DNA of 64,000 nucleotides from Streptomyces microflavus (GCF_014650075.1 NZ_BMUG01000003.1:62001-126000); one strand, 5' to 3'. Positions 52,126-62,023 are shown, counted from the stretch's first letter. Program-made: numbers and translations. The notes: a model not told the origin generated them from the sequence alone.

Positions 52126-52968
52126 TCAGTGGACCCCCGACTCCAGCGCGATCCGGTGCTCACCCGCGTACACGTTCATCGAAGGCCCCCGCAGGAACCC
52201 CACCAGGGTCAGTCCGCTCTCCGCCGCCAGGTCCACCGCCAGCGATGACGGCGCCGAGACCGCGGCGAGTACCGGGATCCCGGCCATCACCGCCTTCTGC
52301 GCCAGCTCGAACGAGGCCCGCCCCGACACCAGCAGTACCGCCCGCGACAACGGCAGCCGCCCGTCCGTCAGCGCCCGTCCCACCAGCTTGTCGACCGCGT
52401 TGTGCCGCCCCACGTCCTCCCGGACGTCCAGCAGCTCGCCCTCCTCGGAGAAGAGGGCCGCCGCGTGCAGCCCCCCGGTCCGGTCGAACACCTTCTGCGC
52501 TTCCCGCAGCCGGTCCGGGAGGGCGGAGAGCAGCTCGGGCGTCACGCGTACCGGGGGAGTGTCGCCGACCGGGTGCCGGGTGGTGGTGCGCACCGCGTCC
52601 AGGCTGGCCTTGCCGCACAGGCCGCAGGAGGAGGTGGTGTAGACGTTCCGCTCCAGCGTGATGTCGGGGACCACGACCCCGGGGGCGAGCTTCACGTCCA
52701 CCACGTTGTACGTGTTCACCCCGTCGGCGGTCGCCCCGGCGCAGTAGACGATCGACTGGACCTCGTCCCCCTCGGCGATCACGCCCTCGCTCACCAGGAA
52801 CCCCGCCGCCAGCGCGAAGTCGTCACCCGGGGTGCGCATCGTGATGGCCAGCGGCTTTCCGTTCAGCCGGATCTCCAGGGGCTCCTCCGCGACGAGCGTG
52901 TCGGCGCGGGAGGAGACGGCCCCGTCCCGGATGCGGAGGGTGCGGCGGCGCTCGGTGACCCGTCCCAT
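52126..52968 (-). CDS. fdhD: FdhD sulfurtransferase for formate dehydrogenase maturation
   Basis: Transfers sulfur from a cysteine desulfurase to the molybdenum/bis-PGD cofactor of formate dehydrogenase. The 280-residue protein has the catalytic Cys pair in [30 protein letters not shown] near the N-terminus, [18 protein letters not shown] and [20 protein letters not shown], all hallmarks. No formate dehydrogenase gene lies in the window, so the target is elsewhere. It is divergent from the KAS III gene. Confidence 0.96.
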   Translation of the reverse strand: MGRVTERRRTLRIRDGAVSSRADTLVAEEPLEIRLNGKPLAITMRTPGDDFALAAGFLVSEGVIAEGDEVQSIVYCAGATADGVNTYNVVDVKLAPGVVVPDITLERNVYTTSSCGLCGKASLDAVRTTTRHPVGDTPPVRVTPELLSALPDRLREAQKVFDRTGGLHAAALFSEEGELLDVREDVGRHNAVDKLVGRALTDGRLPLSRAVLLVSGRASFELAQKAVMAGIPVLAAVSAPSSLAVDLAAESGLTLVGFLRGPSMNVYAGEHRIALESGVH

Positions 52969-53177
52969 GAGGCTGAACCCGATTCTGTCGGTGTGCGGAG
53001 CCGAAGCCTGGCCCCGTCATTGTCCTGCACACGCACCGCGCCGGCACAGCACGGGGGCCGGGCTGTTGTCAATGCTCCAACGTGTGGGCCGGATTCCTGT
53101 GGGATCACGTGCCCTTGTACTGGGCGGTAGCGACCAAGACTGGATGTTTCCTGCCCTACCCAACGATGGGAACCCGA

Positions 53178-54137
53178 ATGACCGGCTCACGTGTCGTGGC
53201 GCTCGGCCACTATCAGCCCGCCAAGGTGCTCACCAACGACGATCTGGCGGCCATGGTCGACACGAGCGACGAGTGGATCACGAGCCGGGTCGGCATCAAG
53301 ACCCGGCACGTGGGCGGCCCCGACGAGCCGGTGGACGAGCTGGCCGCACACGCGGGTGCCAAGGCGCTGGCCGCCGCCGGTCTGCAGCCCTCCGACATCG
53401 ATCTGGTGCTGGTGGCCACCTCCACCGCCATCGACCGGTCCCCGAGCATGTCGGCGCGGGTCGCGGCGCGGCTCGGCATGGGTTCGCCCGCCGTCATGGA
53501 CATCAACGTGGTCTGCTCGGGCTTCACACACGCCCTGGCCGTCGCCGACCACACGATCCGGGCCGGTGCGGCGACCCGGGCGCTGGTCATCGGCGCCGAC
53601 AAGATGGGTGACATCGCGGACTGGACGGACCGCACCACCTGTGTCCTGCTCGGCGACGGCGCGGGCGCCGCCGTCGTCACCGCCGACCCCTCGGCCCCCG
53701 ACACCCCGGGCGGCCCCGGGATCGGACCGGTGCTGTGGGGATCGGTGCCGGAGATGGGCAACGCCGTGAGGATCGAGGGCACGCCGCCGCGCTTCGCGCA
53801 GGAGGGGCAGTCCGTCTACCGCTGGGCCACCACCCAGCTTCCCCCCATCGCCCGCAAGGTCTGCGAGAAGGCGGGCGTCGCCCCGGAGGACCTGGCCGCC
53901 GTGGTCCTGCACCAGGCCAACCTGCGCATCATCGAGCCGGTCGCGCGGAAGATCGGCGCGGTCAACGCGATCATCGCGCGGGACGTGGTCGACTCCGGGA
54001 ACACCTCCGCCGCCTCCATCCCGATGGCGCTCTCCAAGCTCGTGGAGCGCGGTGAGGTCGCCTCCGGCGCACCCGTCCTGCTCTTCGGTTTCGGCGGGAA
54101 CCTCTCGTACGCCGGACAGGTCATCCGCTGCCCCTGA
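53178..54137 (+). CDS. 3-oxoacyl-ACP synthase III family protein
   Basis: A 319-residue thiolase-fold condensing enzyme of the FabH type. The Cys-His-Asn triad is intact: Cys113 in INVVCSGFTHAL, His245 in VLHQANLRII and Asn275 in DSGNTSAAS. The closing FGFGGNLSYAGQVI is typical. It stands alone without acyl carrier protein or FabD/FabF genes, so it is probably an accessory KAS III rather than the housekeeping one of the fab operon. Starts at ATG 53178 or 53166. A short hairpin follows the stop. Confidence 0.92.
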   Translation: MTGSRVVALGHYQPAKVLTNDDLAAMVDTSDEWITSRVGIKTRHVGGPDEPVDELAAHAGAKALAAAGLQPSDIDLVLVATSTAIDRSPSMSARVAARLGMGSPAVMDINVVCSGFTHALAVADHTIRAGAATRALVIGADKMGDIADWTDRTTCVLLGDGAGAAVVTADPSAPDTPGGPGIGPVLWGSVPEMGNAVRIEGTPPRFAQEGQSVYRWATTQLPPIARKVCEKAGVAPEDLAAVVLHQANLRIIEPVARKIGAVNAIIARDVVDSGNTSAASIPMALSKLVERGEVASGAPVLLFGFGGNLSYAGQVIRCP

Positions 54138-54150
54138 GCGCTCCCGGGGC
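54130..54150 (+). terminator. Short terminator-like hairpin after the KAS III gene
   Basis: GCCCC and GGGGC form a 5-bp stem around 11 nt that include the stop codon, followed by GTCTTTGT. Modest strength, but the T-rich stretch supports it. Confidence 0.4.
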
Positions 54151-54276
54151 GTCTTTGTCCTGGGTGTGGAGAAAGTTGGGGCTGATTCCTGCGCAACTTC
54201 TTCCCACTCCGGGAAAGCGCTGCTACGTTCCCCTCGAAAGCCCGACGGACTGGCCGGATGTGGCGGGGAGGGACGC

Positions 54277-55467
54277 GTGAGACGTATGACGGCACGACCC
54301 GCGAACGCGCATCAGGCACGGCTGCTCCGGCTGCTGCGCGACGGGGGCCCCAACTCCCGTGCGCAACTCGGTGATCAGGTCGACCTCTCGCGCTCCAAGC
54401 TCGCCGTCGAGGTGGACCGGCTGCTGGAGACCGGACTGGTGGTGGCCGACGGGCTCGCCGCATCCCGTGGCGGGCGCCGCTCGCACAACATCCGGCTCGC
54501 CCCCGAACTGCGCTTCCTCGGGGTCGACATCGGTGCCACCTCCATCGATGTCGCCGTCACCAACGCGGAGCTGGAGGTACTGGGACACCTCAACCAGCCG
54601 ATGGACGTGCGCGAGGGGCCCGTGGCCGTCTTCGAGCAGGTCCTGGCGATGGCGGCCAAGCTCAGGGCCTCCGGCCTCGCCGAAGGTTTCGACGGTGCGG
54701 GCATCGGGGTCCCCGGCCCCGTCCGCTTCCCCGAAGGCGTGCCGGTCGCGCCGCCGATCATGCCCGGCTGGGACGGTTTCCCGGTCCGCGAGGCGCTCAG
54801 CCAGGATCTGGGCTGCCCCGTCATGGTCGACAACGACGTGAACCTCATGGCGATGGGCGAGCAGCACGCGGGCGTCGCCCGTTCCGTGGGCGACTTCCTG
54901 TGCGTCAAGATCGGTACGGGTATCGGCTGCGGGATCGTCGTCGGCGGTGAGGTCTACCGGGGTACGACGGGCAGCGCCGGGGACATCGGGCACATCCAGG
55001 TGGAACCGGACGGCCGGGCCTGCGCCTGCGGCAACAAGGGCTGCCTGGAAGCCCACTTCAGCGGTGCCGCCCTGGCCCGCGACGCGGAGGACGCCGCCCG
55101 CGAGGGCCGCTCGCCCGAGCTCGCGGCCCGGCTGGAGGCGGCGGGACGTCTCACCGCCGCCGATGTGGCCGCCGCGGCGGCGGCCGGGGACGCGGCCGCG
55201 CTCGACCTGATCCGCGAAGGCGGCAACCGGGTCGGGCAGGTCATCGCCGGCCTCGTCAGCTTCTTCAATCCCGGTCTGGTGGTGATCGGCGGCGGGGTCA
55301 CCGGCCTCGGTCACAACCTCCTCGCCAGTGTCCGCACCCAGGTCTACCGGCAGTCCCTGCCCCTGGCCACCGGCAACCTCCCCATCGTGCTGGGCGAGTT
55401 GGGCCCCACCGCCGGAGTGATCGGCGCGGCCCGGCTCATCAGCGACCACCTCTTCTCACCGGCCTGA
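54277..55467 (+). CDS. ROK family transcriptional regulator
   Basis: A 396-residue repressor/kinase-fold protein. A winged HTH (ARLLRLLRDGGPNSRAQLGD, LSRSKLAVEVDRLLETGLVV) precedes the ROK domain. That domain has the ATP-binding-like LGVDIGATSIDVAV, sugar-binding GAGIGVPGPV and DNDVNLMAMGEQ, and the zinc site GHIQVEPDGRACACGNKGCLE. The GTG at 54277 has GGGAGGG five bases upstream; an ATG is at 54286. It is the first gene of the sugar locus and probably represses the ABC operon 294 bp downstream. AAGTTG/CAACTT (54173-54178 and 54194-54199) is a possible autoregulatory inverted repeat. Confidence 0.93.
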   Translation: MRRMTARPANAHQARLLRLLRDGGPNSRAQLGDQVDLSRSKLAVEVDRLLETGLVVADGLAASRGGRRSHNIRLAPELRFLGVDIGATSIDVAVTNAELEVLGHLNQPMDVREGPVAVFEQVLAMAAKLRASGLAEGFDGAGIGVPGPVRFPEGVPVAPPIMPGWDGFPVREALSQDLGCPVMVDNDVNLMAMGEQHAGVARSVGDFLCVKIGTGIGCGIVVGGEVYRGTTGSAGDIGHIQVEPDGRACACGNKGCLEAHFSGAALARDAEDAAREGRSPELAARLEAAGRLTAADVAAAAAAGDAAALDLIREGGNRVGQVIAGLVSFFNPGLVVIGGGVTGLGHNLLASVRTQVYRQSLPLATGNLPIVLGELGPTAGVIGAARLISDHLFSPA

Positions 55468-55482
55468 CCGCACCGACCCGCC

Positions 55483-55578
55483 CCACCCGGCCACCCCGCG
55501 CCGGACGCCTCACCCGCCCCCGCCACACCCGCGTCGGCCGCACCACCCGGTCACCCCCGCGCCGGCCGCCCCACCCGC
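55483..55578. repeat. Imperfect 60-bp-period direct repeat upstream of the ABC operon
   Basis: A 35-36 bp segment beginning CCACCCGG occurs at 55483-55517 and again at 55543-55578 with a few changes. It lies in the 294-bp gap (55468-55761) between the ROK gene and the transporter. The gap otherwise holds C-rich sequence and no recognised gene. Confidence 0.55.
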
Positions 55579-55761
55579 ACCCAGCACCGTACGCACCACC
55601 GTCCTGGTCAGGTACTCGTCACGTACCACCCGTCAGCAGCCGCTCGCGGTGCCGCCGGCTCCACGGCACCTCCAGCCCTGCGCCCTGCCCGCTCACCGGC
55701 CCTCCTCGAACGCCCGGCACCCGCCCGGCAGGGGAGACCCCATTCGCCGAGGGGATTCGTC

Positions 55762-57285
55762 ATGGCACCAGAACCACCCCTGCTCACCATGTCCGGCATC
55801 ACCAAGTCCTTCCCCGGCGTACGCGCCCTGGACGGCGTCGACCTGGAGGTCCAGGCCGGCGAGGTCCACTGCCTCCTCGGCCAGAACGGCGCGGGCAAGT
55901 CCACCCTCATCAAGGTGCTCGCCGGGGCCCACCAGCCCGACGACGGCGAGATCACCTGGCGCGGCGAAGCCGTCCGGCTCAAGTCCCCGATCGCCGCCAT
56001 GCGCCTGGGAATTGCCACGATCTACCAGGAACTCGACCTGGTGGAAGGGCTGTCGGTCGCCGAGAACGTCTTCCTCGGCCATGAACCGACCAGTGCGGGC
56101 TTCATCGTCCGTACGGGGGAGGGGCGCCTCGCCGCGAAGGCGCTCCTCGCCCGACTCGGCCACCCGGAGATCGACCCCGCCCGGGCGGTCGGTGACCTCT
56201 CCGCCGCCCAGCAGCAGATCGTCTCCATGGCACGGGCCCTCTCCCACGACGTACGGCTCATCGTGATGGACGAGCCCTCCGCCGCGCTCGACCCCGACGA
56301 GGTCGACAACCTCTTCCGGATCGTCGACAGCCTGACCGCCGACGGGGTCGCCGTCGTCTACATCTCGCACCGGCTGGAGGAGATCCGCCGCATCGGCGAC
56401 CGGGTCACCGTGCTGAAGGACGGCCGGGCGGTCGCGGTCGGGCTGCCCGCCGCCGACACCCCGACACGCGACATCGTTGCCATGATGACCGGCCGCGATG
56501 TCGAGTACGTCTTCCCGCCGCGCCCGGACGAGGCCTCCGAGAACATCACGGAACCCGTGCTGAGAGTCCAAGGCCTTTCCCGCAAGGGCGAGTTCGCGCC
56601 AGTCGACCTCGAACTGCGGCCCGGCGAGATCGTCGGCCTCGCCGGACTCGTCGGCTCCGGCCGCTCGGAGATCCTGGAGACGATCTACGGCGCCCGCAAG
56701 GCGACCACGGGGACCGTCACCGTCGCGGGCAAGCAGCTCCGCCCCGGCAGCGTCCGCGCCGCCGTCGCCGCCGGGATCGGTCTCGCCCCCGAGGAGCGCA
56801 AGGCCCAGGCCCTGCTGATGACCGAGTCCGTCACCCGTAACGTCTCCGTCTCCTCCCTCTCCCGGTTCGCCCGGGTGGGCTGGATCGACCGGGGCGGCGA
56901 GCGGCGGGCCGCGCAGCAGGCCACCCGCGAACTCTCGCTGCGGCCGGACAACCCGGACACCCCCGTCCGTACCCTCTCCGGCGGCAACCAGCAGAAGGCC
57001 GTCCTAGCCCGCTGGCTGCTGCGCGGCTGCCGGGTCCTGCTGCTGGACGAACCCACCCGTGGCGTCGACGTCGGCGCCCGCGCCGAGCTCTACGCCGTGA
57101 TCCGCCGGCTGGCCGACGAAGGCCTCGCCGTACTGCTCGTCTCCAGCGAAGTGCCCGAAGTCCTGGGCCTCGCCGACCGGGTGCTGGTGCTCCGGGAGGG
57201 TCACGTGGTCCACGCGGCCCCCGCCCAGGAGCTCGACGAGCACCGCGTACTCGACCTCGTGATGGAAGGGAGCCCGACGCCATGA
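55762..57285 (+). CDS. Sugar ABC transporter ATP-binding protein (RbsA/XylG type)
   Basis: A 507-residue double ATPase driving sugar uptake at the membrane. First cassette: Walker A GQNGAGKST (40-48), Q-loop region IATIYQELDLVEGLSVAENV, signature LSAAQQQIVSMARAL (a Ser-Ala-Ala-Gln variant of LSGGQ), Walker B LIVMDEPSAAL. Second cassette: a degenerate Walker A LAGLVGSGRSEI, signature LSGGNQQKAVLARWLL and Walker B VLLLDEPTRGVDVGA. This asymmetry is normal for CUT2 sugar importers. It overlaps the permease gene by four bases (ATGA). Confidence 0.95.
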   Translation: MAPEPPLLTMSGITKSFPGVRALDGVDLEVQAGEVHCLLGQNGAGKSTLIKVLAGAHQPDDGEITWRGEAVRLKSPIAAMRLGIATIYQELDLVEGLSVAENVFLGHEPTSAGFIVRTGEGRLAAKALLARLGHPEIDPARAVGDLSAAQQQIVSMARALSHDVRLIVMDEPSAALDPDEVDNLFRIVDSLTADGVAVVYISHRLEEIRRIGDRVTVLKDGRAVAVGLPAADTPTRDIVAMMTGRDVEYVFPPRPDEASENITEPVLRVQGLSRKGEFAPVDLELRPGEIVGLAGLVGSGRSEILETIYGARKATTGTVTVAGKQLRPGSVRAAVAAGIGLAPEERKAQALLMTESVTRNVSVSSLSRFARVGWIDRGGERRAAQQATRELSLRPDNPDTPVRTLSGGNQQKAVLARWLLRGCRVLLLDEPTRGVDVGARAELYAVIRRLADEGLAVLLVSSEVPEVLGLADRVLVLREGHVVHAAPAQELDEHRVLDLVMEGSPTP

Positions 57286-58334
57286 CACAGCCCGCCCCGT
57301 CGGCGCAGCACAACGGGCCGGACAAGGGGGCCCTCGCCGGTCCCTCCGACGCGCCGCCCTCGAAAACGGGCGGCGGCCGGCCGGCCCTGGGCCTGCGGCT
57401 CGACGTCCGGATCCTGTCCCTGCTCGGTGTGCTCGCCGCCCTGATCCTGGTCGGCGGCATCACCGAACCGGACTCCTTCCTGGACACCGGGAACCTCCAG
57501 CTGATCCTGACGCAGGCCTCCGTCATCGGTGTCGTCACCGTCGGCATGACCTTCGTCATCATCAGCGGCGGCATCGACCTCTCCGTCGGGGCGATGGTCG
57601 CCCTCGCCTCGGTGTGGGCGACGACCCTGGCCACCCAGGAGTACGGCTTCGCCGGCATCGCGTTCACCGCGGTCGTCGTCGGCCTCGCCGCCGGACTCGT
57701 GAACGGCGTGCTCATCGCGTACGGGGGAATGGTCCCGTTCATCGCGACGCTCGCCATGCTCGCCTCGGCGCGCGGCCTGGCCCTCCAGATCACCGACGGC
57801 AAGACCCAGATCGTCACCGTCGACTCCGTCCTGAACCTGGGCCTGCCGGACTCCTACTTCCTGGGGATCCCGCCGCTGGTCATCATGTTCGCCGCGGTCA
57901 CCGTCATCGGCTGGCTGGTCCTCAACCGGACCACCTTCGGCCGCCGCACGGTCGCCGTCGGCGGCAACGCGGAGGCCGCCCGGCTCGCCGGGATCGACGT
58001 CCGCCGCCAGCGCCTGTACCTCTACCTGCTCTCCGGGCTCTGCTGCGGCATCGCCGCCTTCATGCTGATCGTGCTGGCCGGCTCCGGCCAGAACACCAAC
58101 GGCAACCTGTACGAGCTCGACGCCATCGCCGCCGCGATCATCGGCGGGACCCTGCTCAGCGGCGGCCGCGGCACCATCGTCGGCTCCGTGCTCGGCGTCC
58201 TCATCTTCACCACGATCACCAACATCTTCGCGCTCAACAACCTCCAGAGCGACGTCCAGCAGATCGCCAAGGGCGCCATCATCGTCGCCGCCGTCCTCGT
58301 CCAGCGCCGCACCCTGCGCGGCGGGGAGACCTGA
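57282..58334 (+). CDS. Sugar ABC transporter permease (RbsC type)
   Basis: A 350-residue membrane permease of the CUT2 family with about eight to ten helices. Typical blocks: VIGVVTVGMTFVIISGGIDL with SVGAMVALAS, ATLAMLASARGLALQITDG, GRRTVAVGGNAEAARLAGID (the ATPase-contact EAA-like loop) and AAAIIGGTLLSGGRGTIVGS. A 45-residue soluble N-terminus precedes the first helix. Co-translated with the ATPase gene. No second permease is present, so it functions as a homodimer. Confidence 0.95.
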   Translation: MTQPAPSAQHNGPDKGALAGPSDAPPSKTGGGRPALGLRLDVRILSLLGVLAALILVGGITEPDSFLDTGNLQLILTQASVIGVVTVGMTFVIISGGIDLSVGAMVALASVWATTLATQEYGFAGIAFTAVVVGLAAGLVNGVLIAYGGMVPFIATLAMLASARGLALQITDGKTQIVTVDSVLNLGLPDSYFLGIPPLVIMFAAVTVIGWLVLNRTTFGRRTVAVGGNAEAARLAGIDVRRQRLYLYLLSGLCCGIAAFMLIVLAGSGQNTNGNLYELDAIAAAIIGGTLLSGGRGTIVGSVLGVLIFTTITNIFALNNLQSDVQQIAKGAIIVAAVLVQRRTLRGGET

Positions 58335-58348
58335 GCAACTCGCCCGCC

Positions 58349-58410
58349 CTGAACCGCACTTCTCCATCCTGAGCCGTACTTTCCCCGTCCCGAGCCGCAC
58401 TTCGCACGTC
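58349..58410 (+). repeat. Three imperfect 20-21 bp direct repeats before the binding-protein gene
   Basis: Units starting at 58349, 58369 and 58390 share the pattern cyGArCCGyACTTyncC. They fill most of the 103-bp spacer between permease and binding-protein genes. Confidence 0.7.
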
Positions 58411-58437
58411 ACCCACCGGATGAAGGGTCAGACCGTC

Positions 58438-59475
58438 ATGCCAGAAACCAGCCGCAGAGGGCTGCTGTTCGGAGCCTCAGCCATCTCCGCGGGCGCGCTC
58501 CTCACCGCCTGCACCAGCAACGAGCCGAAGAACGCGCAGCCCGCGAGCAACAGCCAGCCCGCCGCCGACGACAAGCCGGGCAAGCCCGTCACCATCGGCT
58601 TCGCCGGGCCGCAGGCCGACCACGGCTGGCTCAACGCCATCAACGTGAACGCCAAGTCCCGGGCGGAGAAGTACTCCGAGGTGACGCTGGAGATCACCGA
58701 GGGCTCCAACGACACCGCCGCCCAGATCGGGCAGGTCAAGACCCTCATCAACAAGAAGGTCGACGTCCTCGTCATCCTCCCCGCCGACGGCAAGGCGCTC
58801 ACCCAGGTCGGCCTGGAGGCGATGAGGGCGGGCATCCCCGTCGTCAACCTGGACCGGATCTTCGCCTCCCCGCAGGCCTACCGCTGCTGGGTCGGCGGCG
58901 ACAACTACGGCATGGGCCTCAACGCCGGGCACTACATCGGCGAACAGCTCAAGGGCAAGGCGAACGCCAAGGTCGTAGAGCTCGCCGGCATCGACAACCT
59001 GGAGCTGACCAAGCAGCGCAGCCAGGGCTTCGCCGACGCGCTCAAGAACTACCCCAACATCAAGCTGGTGGCCCGTCAGGCCGCCGAGTTCACCGTCGAG
59101 TCGGGCCAGGCGAAGATGGCCCAGCTCCTCCAGGCGCAGAAGCAGATCGACGCCCTGTGGAACCACGACGACGACCAGGGTGTCGGCGCGCTGAGGGCCA
59201 TCCAGCAGGCGGGCCGCGACGAGTTCATCATGGTCGGCGGCGCCGGCGCGAAGTCCGCGATGGACGCCATCAAGGCCGACAACTCGGTCATCAAGGCGAC
59301 CGTCCTCTACCCGCCGACGATGGCCGCGTCCGCGATCGACCTGGCGCGGGCACTCGGCCAGAGCAAGGGCGTCAGCGGCCTCTCCGAGATGGAGATCCCG
59401 ACCTCCCTGACCCTGTACTCCGCCGTCGTGACCAAGGACAACATCGATCAGTACCTGCCGACGGGCTTCAACTGA
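58438..59475 (+). CDS. Sugar ABC transporter substrate-binding lipoprotein
   Basis: A 345-residue extracellular receptor anchored by lipid. The signal has twin arginines (TSRRGLLFG) and a lipobox ending LLTAC (Cys24), so it is probably a Tat-exported lipoprotein. A charged linker leads into the ribose-binding-protein fold (VTIGFAGPQADHGWLNAINV, VDVLVILPADGKALTQVGLE, GIPVVNLDRI, and ALWNHDDDQGVGALRAIQQA). The binding pocket resembles those for ribose, xylose or related polyols. A strong hairpin follows the gene, probably raising its mRNA relative to downstream genes. Confidence 0.94.
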   Translation: MPETSRRGLLFGASAISAGALLTACTSNEPKNAQPASNSQPAADDKPGKPVTIGFAGPQADHGWLNAINVNAKSRAEKYSEVTLEITEGSNDTAAQIGQVKTLINKKVDVLVILPADGKALTQVGLEAMRAGIPVVNLDRIFASPQAYRCWVGGDNYGMGLNAGHYIGEQLKGKANAKVVELAGIDNLELTKQRSQGFADALKNYPNIKLVARQAAEFTVESGQAKMAQLLQAQKQIDALWNHDDDQGVGALRAIQQAGRDEFIMVGGAGAKSAMDAIKADNSVIKATVLYPPTMAASAIDLARALGQSKGVSGLSEMEIPTSLTLYSAVVTKDNIDQYLPTGFN

Positions 59476-59483
59476 CCGGGACT

Positions 59484-59512
59484 CCGGGGGATGCGGCGAG
59501 CGCATCCCCCGG
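59484..59512 (+). terminator. Strong intercistronic hairpin after the binding-protein gene
   Basis: CCGGGGGATGCG-GCGAG-CGCATCCCCCGG, a perfect 12-bp stem starting 8 bp after the stop and 34 bp before the next gene. In ABC operons such structures act as partial terminators or 3' stabilisers that boost binding-protein levels. Confidence 0.8.
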
Positions 59513-59546
59513 CCCGTTACCGCACACCGATGAGGAGGAAGTCCGC

Positions 59547-60791
59547 ATGGCCCGTAGTCAAGAGACGGAAGCGCAGACCGCAGCACCGCCGCCGCAGCAG
59601 GCGCGAGGAACGCTCGGGGTCGGCATGGTCGGATACGCGTTCATGGGCGCCGCCCACTCGCAGGGGTGGCGCACCGCGGGACACGTCTTCGACCTGCCGG
59701 TGCGGCCCTCTCTCGCCGCGATCTGCGGACGCGACCGTGCGGCCGTCGACGCCGCCGCCGCCCGGCACGGCTGGGCGGCCGCGGAGACCGACTGGCGGGC
59801 GCTGATCGCCCGGGACGATGTCCAGTTGATCGACATCTGCACCCCCGGCGACAGCCATGCGGAGATCGCCATCGCCGCCCTGGAGGCGGGCAAGCACGTG
59901 CTCTGCGAGAAGCCGCTCGCCAACACGGTCGCCGAGGCGGAGGCCATGGTCCGGGCCGCCGAAGCGGCCGAGGCCCGGGGCCAGGTGGCGATGGTGGGCT
60001 TCAACTACCGCAAGGTGCCCGCCATCACCTACGCCCGGCAGCTCATCGCGGACGGCCGCCTCGGCACCCTGCGCCACGTACGCGCCAGCTACCTCCAGGA
60101 CTGGCTGGTCGACCCGGCCTCCCCGCTCACCTGGCGGCTCAAGCGCGAACACGCCGGGTCGGGCGCGCTGGGCGACCTGGGGGCCCACATCGTGGACCTC
60201 GCCCAGTACCTGGCGGGGGAGCTGCTGACCGGTGTGTCGGCGGTCAGCGAGACCTTCGTACGGGAGCGGCCCCTGCTCTCCCGTACGCCTGCCGGTACGT
60301 CGGCCGCGCTCTCCGGCGCGGCGGACGCGGTGGAGCGGGGCGAAGTGACCGTGGACGACGCGGCGATCTTCACCGGCCGCCTCGCCTCCGGCGCCCTGGC
60401 CTCCTTCGAGGCGACCCGGATGGCGGCCGGGCGCAAGAACGCGCTGCGGCTGGAGATCAACGGGGAGCTGGGCTCGCTCGCCTTCGACCTGGAGCGGCTC
60501 AACGAGCTGTCCTTCCACGACCACACCGAACCCGCCGCCACCGCCGGCTTCCGGCGCATCCTGGTCACCGAGCCCGAACACCCCTACCTGGAGGCCTGGT
60601 GGCCGCCGGGCCACGCCCTCGGGTACGAGCACACCTTCGTCCACCAGGCCCGTGACGTGGTCCGCACGATCACCGAAGGCACCCCGGCCCGGCCCTCGTT
60701 CGCGGACGGCCTCCAGGTCCAGCGGGTGCTGGCCGCCGTCGAGGAGAGCGCCGCGAAGAACTCCGTCCACACCCCTGTCCCGTCGTCCTAG
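59547..60791 (+). CDS. Gfo/Idh/MocA family oxidoreductase
   Basis: A 414-residue NAD(P)-dependent sugar or inositol dehydrogenase. Rossmann motif [13 protein letters not shown], then [20 protein letters not shown], and the catalytic Lys in VLCEKPLAN. The C-terminal domain contains [18 protein letters not shown] with the probable Asp/His pair. A 20-residue Gln/Ala/Pro-rich extension precedes the fold. GAGGAGG lies seven bases before the ATG at 59547. It follows the ABC importer and precedes an isomerase, so it most likely oxidises the imported sugar. Confidence 0.94.
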   Translation: MARSQETEAQTAAPPPQQARGTLGVGMVGYAFMGAAHSQGWRTAGHVFDLPVRPSLAAICGRDRAAVDAAAARHGWAAAETDWRALIARDDVQLIDICTPGDSHAEIAIAALEAGKHVLCEKPLANTVAEAEAMVRAAEAAEARGQVAMVGFNYRKVPAITYARQLIADGRLGTLRHVRASYLQDWLVDPASPLTWRLKREHAGSGALGDLGAHIVDLAQYLAGELLTGVSAVSETFVRERPLLSRTPAGTSAALSGAADAVERGEVTVDDAAIFTGRLASGALASFEATRMAAGRKNALRLEINGELGSLAFDLERLNELSFHDHTEPAATAGFRRILVTEPEHPYLEAWWPPGHALGYEHTFVHQARDVVRTITEGTPARPSFADGLQVQRVLAAVEESAAKNSVHTPVPSS

Positions 60792-60804
60792 GAGGCAGCC
60801 GCCC

Positions 60805-61809
60805 ATGCCCCGCCCCTTCACCCTCTTCACCGGCCAGTGGGCCGACCTCCCGCTGGAGGAGGTCTGCCGCCACGCCCGGGACTTCGGCTACGACGGCCTC
60901 GAACTCGCCTGCTGGGGAGACCACTTCGAGGTCGACAAGGCCCTGGCCGACCCCGGCTACCTCGACAGCAGGCACCAACTGCTCGACAAGTACGGGCTGA
61001 AGTGCTTCGCGATCTCCAACCACCTGGTCGGCCAGGCCGTCTGCGACAACCCGATCGACGAACGCCACCAGGGCATCCTGCCCGCCCGCATCTGGGGCGA
61101 CGGCGAGGCCGAAGGCGTACGGCAGCGGGCGGCGGCCGAGATCGCGGACACCGCCCGTGCCGCCGCCGCCTTCGGGGTGGACACCGTCATCGGGTTCACC
61201 GGCTCCTCGATCTGGCACCTGGTCGCCATGTTCCCGCCGGTCCCGCCGCACATGATCGAGCGGGGCTACGAGGACTTCGCGGAACGCTGGAACCCGATCC
61301 TGGACGTCTTCGACGCCGAGGGGGTGCGCTTCGCCCACGAGGTGCACCCGAGCGAGATCGCGTACGACTACTGGACCACCAAGCGCGCCCTCGAAGCGGT
61401 GGACCACCGGCCCGCGTTCGGGCTGAACTTCGACCCGAGCCACTTCGTCTGGCAGGACCTCGACCCGGTGGGCTTCCTCTACGACTTCCGGGACCGGATC
61501 TACCACGTGGACTGCAAGGAGGCCCGCAAGCGCCTCGACGGCCGCAACGGCCGGCTCGGCTCGCACCTGCCGTGGGGCGACCCCCGGCGCGGCTGGGACT
61601 TCGTCTCCGCCGGCCACGGTGACGTGCCCTGGGAGGACGTCTTCCGGATGCTCCGGTCCATCGGCTACGAGGGCCCGGTCTCCGTCGAGTGGGAGGACGC
61701 GGGCATGGACCGGCTGCACGGCGCTCCGGAAGCGCTTGCCAGCCTCAAGCGGTTCGATTTCGACCCGCCGTCGGCCTCCTTCGACGCGGCCTTCGGAGGC
61801 GGCGAGTAG
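60805..61809 (+). CDS. Sugar phosphate isomerase/epimerase (xylose-isomerase-like TIM barrel)
   Basis: A 334-residue AP-endonuclease-2/IolE-like barrel. Metal-ligand stretches are visible: [17 protein letters not shown] (Glu), [13 protein letters not shown] (Asp, His), [14 protein letters not shown] (His/Asp), and [13 protein letters not shown] (Glu). The family includes inosose dehydratase, D-tagatose epimerase and 3-keto-glucoside-processing enzymes. It starts 13 bp after the Gfo/Idh/MocA gene with AGGAGG upstream, so the two act in one pathway. Confidence 0.93.
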   Translation: MPRPFTLFTGQWADLPLEEVCRHARDFGYDGLELACWGDHFEVDKALADPGYLDSRHQLLDKYGLKCFAISNHLVGQAVCDNPIDERHQGILPARIWGDGEAEGVRQRAAAEIADTARAAAAFGVDTVIGFTGSSIWHLVAMFPPVPPHMIERGYEDFAERWNPILDVFDAEGVRFAHEVHPSEIAYDYWTTKRALEAVDHRPAFGLNFDPSHFVWQDLDPVGFLYDFRDRIYHVDCKEARKRLDGRNGRLGSHLPWGDPRRGWDFVSAGHGDVPWEDVFRMLRSIGYEGPVSVEWEDAGMDRLHGAPEALASLKRFDFDPPSASFDAAFGGGE

Positions 61810-61989
61810 CACCACCGGGAAGGACTGGCCCCGGGGGCAAGGCCTCGTGAAGTGCCCACGGGGCTGCCTCGCGCTGCCCGGAATCTCCTTTGTCCTGGCG
61901 GAAGCAGAAGTTCGACTTCACCGTTGCACAAGGGCTTTCCGTCCCGGACGAACAGGTCTACCGTCCACCACGTGTACACGACATGACTC

Positions 61990-62023
61990 GCGTCACCGGG
62001 GTCGCTCCCGTCTCCGGTGACGC
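61990..62023. promoter_or_regulatory. Stem-loop upstream of the PQQ-type sugar dehydrogenase
   Basis: GCGTCACCGG (61990-61999) and CCGGTGACGC (62014-62023) form a perfect 10-bp stem with a 14-nt loop. It lies in the 286-bp gap, 73 bp before the next start, so it may be an operator, a leader structure or a late terminator of the isomerase gene. Confidence 0.5.

Noticed and set aside
53066-53177. TTGTCA and TTGTAC upstream of the KAS III gene as -35 boxes
   Set aside because: No acceptable -10 hexamer at 16-19 bp from either.
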